Shown here: positions 58,031-64,000 of the stretch, one piece after another
Layout: each line of letters starts with the position of its first letter
Numbering within the stretch: the first letter of the stretch is position 1
Source: Miscanthus floridulus
Lineage: Eukaryota; Streptophyta; Magnoliopsida; Poales; Poaceae
DNA: 64,000 nucleotides
Assembly (NCBI RefSeq): GCF_019320115.1
Contig: NC_089593.1
Coordinates: 10,674,386 to 10,738,385, forward strand
Direction of reading: 5' to 3'
Notes under the pieces: model-generated
The model's input: only the letters and a program-made list of their open reading frames with translations
Databases searched by the model: none
Told to the model about the DNA's origin: nothing
Position numbers and translations under genes: made by a program

Positions 58031-58490
58031 CGGAGCCGTCGCGTGCACGCGATGAAGGCAAGATGAAGGGCGGCATCAGAGAAAGAGATATAAGATGCCA
58101 TTTGGTACGGCTCTTCTCTGGCTCCAACTCCAGAGGAGCCCTATCAAACGGTTTAGTAGGACAAAGAGCCGTTTTTTATTGAAAAATTTGAAAAGTCGGA
58201 GCCCAAAACAGCTCCGGCTCCTCTGAAAAAGCCTTTGGGGGGGAAGAAGGCCCCCTATCAAATGAGGCCTAAGACATGCCCCGTACACTGGGAATAAAAA
58301 AAGAGAAAAGAAAAAAAGAATATTATAAATATTTCATCATTTTCACTGCTGTAAGAAATTGCTGCTGCTTTGCCAAACGTTTTTAAACCAAATAAGTTAG
58401 CTAGAAAAAGTTGTTTCTTCATAGAATCCACCGTTGAAGTTGTTTTAGCCAAAGCTAGATTTCCACCAAACGGGCCCTTAGACTCCGTAT
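58031..58490. other. DNA-element-like ends
   Basis: Contains CCCTATCAAACGG (58138), CCCCCTATCAAATGAGG (58250) and CACCAAACGGGCCC (58463), each similar to inverted ends of hAT-type MITEs (GGGCCCGTTTGG). Boundaries and duplications could not be fixed. Confidence 0.35.
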
Positions 58491-59782
58491 GTCAGGACTT
58501 CAGCTTCTTGCAACTCCTTACAAGAAGCCCTGGCAAACAAGTATACGAAGAACGGCATCTTCCAAAGAGCCCAGAGAAGCTGGAGCTAATTTTAATAGAG
58601 AAGCCAAAGCTAAAAAGGTAACTTCTCTCAGCTCCTCTTTATACAAACATAATATAAATTATTACAGAACTACCACAGGGAACGTCCTGTTCGCTTCGCT
58701 GAAAAGACAGACTGAAAAATACTGTTCACTAATTTGTTGTGACAGAAAAATACTATACCATAACTGATAAGTAAGCCGAAAACGATTCTATCTCGGCTAT
58801 AATGGTCGTCTTACATAAGAAGTCTGTACCAAACGAAACCTCTTACACACGAGCCTGTCGTGGTCATACACACCTTCGTGCCGCCCTTGCATGTCCATAG
58901 GTCGATTAAACATGTACATGTTCGCCTGTTTTGTTATTTTTATTAGGGAAACGCTTGTTTTTTTTTCTAAGATAAAGGCGTATATATGTTCGCTCCATTT
59001 GGATTCTGATATATAAAAAGGTATTGACATCCGAATAATTGCGACGCTGGGCTGAGGCCTGATGGACAGGCCGGCCGAAGTACCCCGATGGCCCTGATGA
59101 CCAGCAGCAGCAGCCCATGAGCCTACAACACGGGCCAGATTACTACACCACCGGCTTGGCCCAGGCCGAAGGCCCTACGATATCAGTATATACCTTTTGC
59201 GTCTCTTTTTGTTTTTTAACAAATTGTTCGCGTCTTTTGTAGGTGCCAGACGATGTAGTAGAACACAACGCAACAAAGTCTGCAGTCTGCAGTCTGGGAA
59301 GGCCGCAGACGAGACTTTGCATGTAGTAGTATCTTTTGACCAGTGTACGTTCTTGCGCCCACACTCTACGTTCAGACACGTACAGTACGGTACGGGTTTC
59401 TGTCCATCTTTTTTTGTTTTTTGTAATAGAAAAAACACAAAACGCACGCTGGCACGCACGTGTGGATGGACATCAATTTGCATCACACATAATAACAATT
59501 AGCAGGCGTTTAACATTGAACGTCGTCTGAACTGAAGGAATTCATATGGTAGCTGCTGATCAAGATGCAAACTGAAGCTGAAATAAAGTATGTAGTTTGG
59601 CGCCTCCGTTCCTTCCTTTGGGACCAATAGTTTAGATCGATGATCCCATGGAGTTGGACCATTGCAAGTTTGCAACTGGCTAGTAAGTGCGGCGCCCTCC
59701 ATCTACGGGCACTCACGATCACTCTCTCGGTTGGGACAAAGCCAACTATTTATTATAAGTACAATTCCATTCTAGCTAACTA
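58491..59782. other. No gene recognised
   Basis: Mixed intergenic sequence, with GC-richer islands at 59040-59170. Short ORFs have no recognised domain. Confidence 0.4.
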
Positions 59783-59932
59783 CTCTCCTTTTGTTCCAAA
59801 TTACAGGTCATTTTGACTTTTCTAGGTACATAGCTTTTACAATATATCTAGATGTAGCGTAGTATTTAGATTCATAACAAAAGCTATGCATCTAGGAAAG
59901 TTGAAACACCTTATAATTTGGAACAGAGGTAG
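59783..59932. mobile_element. Stowaway MITE (150 bp)
   Basis: Between TA dinucleotides (59781-59782, 59933-59934). The left part CTCTCCTTTTGTTCCAAATT and ATTTTGACTTTTCTAGGTAC pair with the right part TTATAATTTGGAACAGAGG and CATCTAGGAAAGTTGAAAC. The hairpin form and TA duplication fit Stowaway. Confidence 0.8.
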
Positions 59933-60103
59933 TAGTAACATCCGGCCACACCACGCTTTAACTATCGTAAGGAGGTACTATAATGTTACTGTAGCGAATC
60001 ACTTAGTAAGGAGTTACTGTAGTCTCGTAAATTAGCATAGTAACTATCGTAACTTAAAGTGGCTACAGAATAAGTTATTCTTTGGCCAGCTGCAGAACAA
60101 TAG

Positions 60104-60166
<63 letters not shown>

Positions 60167-60214
60167 TAGATGTACAAGCATTAATTATTTCCAGTAACAT
60201 TAATTTTGATAATT

Positions 60215-60266
<52 letters not shown>

Positions 60267-60310
60267 AATTATCAAAATTAATGTTACTGGAAATAATTAA
60301 TGCTTGTACA
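60104..60310. repeat. (TA)n microsatellites and AT-rich hairpin
   Basis: A (TA)n run at 60104-60163, then a palindrome 60171-60310 whose arms (TGTACAAGCATTAATTATTT, CCAGTAACATTAATTTTGAT and their inverse) enclose a second (TA)n run at 60218-60262. The arms look perfect over about 47 bases. Confidence 0.9.
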
Positions 60311-61364
60311 TCCCACAGCCCTAGCCTTGCAACAAACCTTTTAAAAATGAATAAGACGTTTGAACACAACCATGTATGCAATATTTTTATTCAAGCAAAT
60401 ATATTTTCCTAGTAATCACACAACAATACACACGCTGAGTCGTGTTATTACTACCTCCTCTGTTCCCCAGCAAATTGCTGCTACTATTATTACTACACTA
60501 CTATACCAGAGAAGTTGTGAGTTGCATAGCAAATTAACCCTGTGCATCTTGCTGCGATCCACGCCACAGAGACAGGAAACTAACTAAGGAGGCTACATAC
60601 GCTTCTGGCGGTAAAACAAGGGGAGGATGTCATCAGGTCCTCGGCGCCTGCTTTCTCTGTATCAATGTTCTGTGGCTTGGGCGACTTTTTCGAAGACGTC
60701 ATGCATGATGATATGGAGGAACATGACGGCTGCGACTGCTTTCACCTAGGCATTGTACACGTCGTTGTGTGTGGCTGCCAGGGGCGGAGCCAAGGCGGGC
60801 TGGTAGGGGCCATGTGCCCCCCTAACATGACAACAATTTTTTTACATAGTACATGATTTAGTAATCTATATTTACATTAGCAAGATATAATATAACATTG
60901 TTGATATATATATATTTTTAGGGGAATCGAAGAAGTTGAAGCTGCTTACCTACCGCGGCATATGATACACCGTTTTTGTGGCCGTAGTGTCGAGGATACG
61001 CACACACACGAGGCGCATGGTGGCGATCGCGTAGGCGGGTGCGAGCGGCAGCAGCACTATGATTGTTGAATAAGGTGAAAAGTTCAATAAAATCCGCAAC
61101 ATGGTACAAAATGTAGGATGGAAGAAAGTAAACATAATTTAATCATCGATGATTGATTCTGCGAATATGGAGTCGTCTGCTCCTCCTCGATCTTAGCTTG
61201 CGCCGCCTCACCTCCACGGCGATGAGCCCGACCAGCAGCACCAATAGCGAGGCAGCGGAGACCCAAGAGCATCAACTCCTCCTCTGGGGTAATCACGCGG
61301 CAAGCCGCTCTAGTTGGCTCCATTGATGCCTTGATGGTGGTGGGAGGCGCTGGATGCTCACGAT
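60311..61364. other. No gene recognised
   Basis: Near 60778 CCAGGGGCGGAGCCAAGGCG and CCCCCCTAAC resemble the end of a hAT- or retro-derived grass repeat. Minus-strand ORF 61377-61084 has no recognised domain. Confidence 0.35.
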
Positions 61365-61905
61365 TAGCCCCGGACAAATTTAACCGAGAACTGAAAACCG
61401 AACCGAAAGAATCGGAACCGAAACCGAAAGAACTGGAACCAAAAAATTCGGTTCCTTATTCGGTTCCTGATATTGAGGAACCAAAATAACCAAACAAAAT
61501 TCGGTTCCTACTCTCGGTTAACCGAATTAACCGAAAGAACCGCATTACATAAATTATACTTCGCTTACTTTTATTTTGTAGGATTATGTTTGGTTTATGT
61601 GTAATGTTTTATATTTGAACTGCTATATATTTATGTTGCTATATTGCTATTGTTTTCTTATATATTATTATTATTAAAAATGAATATAGTGTTGCATAAA
61701 TTTGTCTTACAACAAGTATATTTATTATTGTCTTGAGGTCTTCTGAAAAAAAATCGGTTAGTTCGGTTAGAACCGAAACCGAACCGAAATGCTTAGTTCC
61801 TAAAATTTTTTGGAACCGATCGGTTCCTGTTTTCTAGGAACCGAATTTCATCAATAACCGAGGGAACCGAACCGAAACCGAACCGAGAACCGACGCCCAC
61901 CCTAA
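61365..61905. mobile_element. Non-autonomous hAT-like element, 541 bp
   Basis: Flanked by a perfect 8-bp duplication CTCACGAT (61357-61364, 61906-61913), typical of hAT. Both subterminal regions are packed with CGGTTC/GAACCG motifs in both orientations; the ends are TAGCCCCGGAC on the left and GCCCACCCTAA on the right. The middle is AT-rich, with no ORF. Confidence 0.8.
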
Positions 61906-61913
61906 CTCACGAT

Positions 61914-62150
61914 ACAAACAAAAACCAATGGCAGTGTGTAGCTACTTAGCTAGCTAGTATCATCCGGTCGCACCACGCGTTGACTTTATTTGGCAACATA
62001 TATATGGTCCAAATTATAAAAATTAATGTTACTGGAAATAATTAATTAATGCAAGGAGCTACTACGTACTCCCCATTATCATAATATAAGCTACTGGAAA
62101 TAATCACGGGACAGGCGAATATGGCGACTGACGCTACCGGAGGTGGGCTC
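61914..62150. other. Spacer holding a third copy of the 60171 hairpin arm
   Basis: 62011-62052 repeats the right arm of 60171-60310 (AATTATAAAAATTAATG, TTACTGGAAATAATTAAT). 61961-61980 (CATCCGGTCGCACCACGC) resembles 59940-59957. CTACTGGAAATAAT recurs at 62089. Confidence 0.6.
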
Positions 62151-62545
62151 TTTGCCGAGTGCCTGTTGCACTCGGCAAAGGCAGCTTTGTACTTGGCAAA
62201 GCCTTTGCCGAGTGCAACACTCGGCAAAGAGCCTTCGTCGAATCCTCTTCCGGTAAAGGCTGCTTTGCCGAGTGCCAAATTTCGAGCACTCGGCAAAGAT
62301 TTGACGGCGTCGGCCTATTTTTTTTAAACAAAAACTCTTTGCCGAGTGCCACAGCTCCGGCACTCGGCAAAGAAATCTGTTTTTTTAAACCTCTTTGCCG
62401 AGTGCCACAACACCGGCACTCGGCAAAGGATGTTTTTTTTTTAATTTTCTTTGCCGAGTGCAATGACCATTGCACTCGGAAAGCGTGTTTTTTATTTTTT
62501 TTAAATTTTCTTTGCCGAGTGCGATGGTCATTGCACTCGGCAAAG
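62151..62545. repeat. CACTA subterminal array (TTTGCCGAGTGCC family)
   Basis: About seven TTTGCCGAGTGC...GCACTCGGCAAAG hairpin units, the same family as 4738-5460. It lies downstream of the transposase exons (minus strand), so it is the 3' subterminal region of a CACTA element that continues past 64000. No CACTA terminus could be fixed on its left; AGCTACTGGAAATAATCACG at 62087 is a weak candidate. Confidence 0.85.
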
Positions 62546-62763
62546 CCACCTCTAAATTTCTTTTTTTTTGTTTTTGTGCTTTTCCATTTAAACAACAATG
62601 CATATATATATATATATATAATAGAAACCACAATTCAACATCAATAAATTACAAACCACATTTATATATTATAAACGACCAAATTTGTCCGAAATCCATA
62701 ATTTATTACAAACCACAAGTTCATAGTCCACAAGTTCACAAGTTCGATACATAGAAACTACTC

Positions 62764-64000
62764 CGCAAGCGGCTCACGGCGACTGCGCCCCAGCATGTGA
62801 TCCTAGCGACGGTCCGGGTGCGGATGGCCCGACTTGCGATGCCGGCGACCCTCCGACCTGCTTCGACGCCGCCCTCGATGTCCGCTGCACAAAAAAGAAG
62901 ATATTGCACATGAGTGACAAGATAAAAATACAAGGAGTTTAAAGAAAAGTTGAAAATTTCGGCAGCACCTCCCCTACACAGGGACGTTTTCAAAACCTAC
63001 AAGAAAAACGTTGGCACGAAGGCCGACAACCACATTTCCAGCACGAAGTCCGACACATCAACTAACCCAGCACAACGAAGGCCATCTCTAGGTTTGACAC
63101 TAAGCATGAGCACAGAAAGTAAAACATACTCACCGGAGTAGACTATGGTGGTGGCTGTGGGGCAAGCAGGTGTAGTGGGATCTGCCAATCTTGTTGCTCC
63201 CCAAGTTGTTGCACGAACCTGAGCAAACCTTCTTGCTGGGCCTCAACAGCTTGTAGCCTCTGACACTCGGCCTCCCGCTCGACCCGCTCAGCCGCCCGCT
63301 CAGCTTCCTGGGCCTCCTGCTAGGCCCGAAGTTGCTGCAGCTCGGCCTGCAACATTTGACCCCATTGTTTCAATATTGCAGAGCTAAGGAACGTAAAAGT
63401 CAAAGAACGACGAATGAAACTGGAATACTTACCTGGAGTGCCGCCACCGTTGTCGGCCGTTGGCTTATGGGCACGCTAGAGCTCGTGCTCGCTGCTCGGA
63501 GGCGGTTCAGAGGAGGAGTAGAGCCTGTGTTGAGGACGCCGTCGCTAAGCCAGAACCGTCCATGCTTCTTGCCTTCCCCCACCCGCATCACGATCTCAGG
63601 ATCAAGGCGCTCCTCGGTCCTCGGATCGTAGGCCGGCCCGTGGACTGACCTTGCCGCCTCCGTGTAAGAAGTGAGACGGGTGTGGACGCTGGAGTTGGTG
63701 TACGCCTCTGGGCCCGCATCCGGGTTGTACTCGATGTTGGACCTTGCGGGGCCCATGTGGGCCAGAGCATACGTCGTGAGTTGGCCAATTGGCTGGCCAC
63801 CGTGCGCCGCCGACTGCGAGAAAGACAACAACATGTGGTTAGAAATCATGTAGAATTGAGCGCGACTAGATTAGACAAATGGTGCAGACTTACATATGTC
63901 TTTGCATACTTGCTAAGGCTGGCACTGCCCTGATGGTGAGGGGCACCTAGCATCAGCGCTTGCTGGTCGCTTTTCTCCTAGTGCTCCTTCTGCCAGTCCG
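62764..64000 (-). CDS. CACTA (En/Spm) transposase-related gene, 3' part; runs off the window
   Basis: Minus strand exons inferred from GT-AG borders: 64000-63894, 63813-63433, 63346-63135 and probably about 62883-62764. The second exon holds the plant transposase (Ptta/En/Spm) motif: YDPRTEERLDPEIVMRVGEG, KKHGRFWLSDGVLNTGSTP and LRAASTSSS. The third is Glu/Gln-rich coiled coil (AERAAERVEREAECQRLQ). TAG codons near 63981 and 63323 look in frame, and another precedes the third exon's end, so the gene may be inactive. It sits next to the subterminal array 62151-62545, as expected for a CACTA transposase gene. The 5' part is outside the window. Confidence 0.65.

Noticed and set aside
59986..60412. 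ORFs of alternating Ile and Tyr
   Set aside because: They are translations of TA microsatellites on both strands.

Overview
The window looks like nuclear DNA of a grass, most likely a panicoid or Andropogoneae species (sorghum, sugarcane, Miscanthus type). The grounds are spliced genes with GT-AG introns, GC-rich first exons, TTTGCCGAGTGCC arrays of grass CACTA transposons, Stowaway MITEs, Tat-lineage Ty3 elements with an antisense ORF, and a SIRE/Maximus-type solo LTR. This is a family-level impression; no search was run. Nearly all of the window is transposable element, often nested several deep. The only near-complete host gene is an EXO70-like exocyst gene with an in-frame stop. SRP54 and a possible DUF241 gene are present only as fragments.

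Layout. 1-4.7 kb: a Ty3-like LTR end lies inside a Copia element, which lies inside an L1-type LINE. 4.7-11.45 kb: CACTA subterminal arrays of the TTTGCCGAG family enclose a possible captured gene fragment, a 1.07 kb foldback element and a second long palindrome. 12.5-25.4 kb: a second CACTA family carries a captured 5' piece of SRP54. A 4.4 kb Mutator-like element (MULE) sits in its subterminal region, and a 7.1 kb defective Tat-type LTR element sits in the MULE, with a perfect target duplication. 25.4-29.2 kb: a long inverted repeat, a 5'-truncated LINE insertion with a 12-bp duplication, and degenerate repeats. 29.2-36.9 kb: the EXO70-like gene (minus strand). Its 5.35 kb intron holds a foldback element and Ty3 debris, and part of its first exon is copied in inverted orientation upstream. 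37.8-57.07 kb: a 19.3 kb Tat-lineage Ty3 element with both LTRs and a TTTAT duplication, split by a 3.46 kb solo LTR. 57-62 kb: a gene fragment, a Stowaway MITE, an AT-rich hairpin and a 541-bp hAT-like element. 62.1-64 kb: the end of a CACTA element with a transposase gene that runs off the window.

How the parts relate. The MULE has its broken transposase gene and an intact 178-codon GRF zinc-finger/membrane-anchor gene in convergent orientation, the arrangement of mudrA and mudrB in maize MuDR. The 7.1 kb LTR element shares its primer-binding motif, part of its U5, its 3'-LTR-proximal motif, a pol remnant and an antisense-ORF remnant with Tat-lineage elements such as the 19.3 kb one, so it was probably mobilised by a Tat element in trans. 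The 19.3 kb element has one continuous pol frame with 20 nonsense codons and no frameshift. Nearly all of the nonsense codons fit C-to-T (or G-to-A) changes at CAG, CGA or TGG codons, which points to decay by deamination of methylated cytosine.
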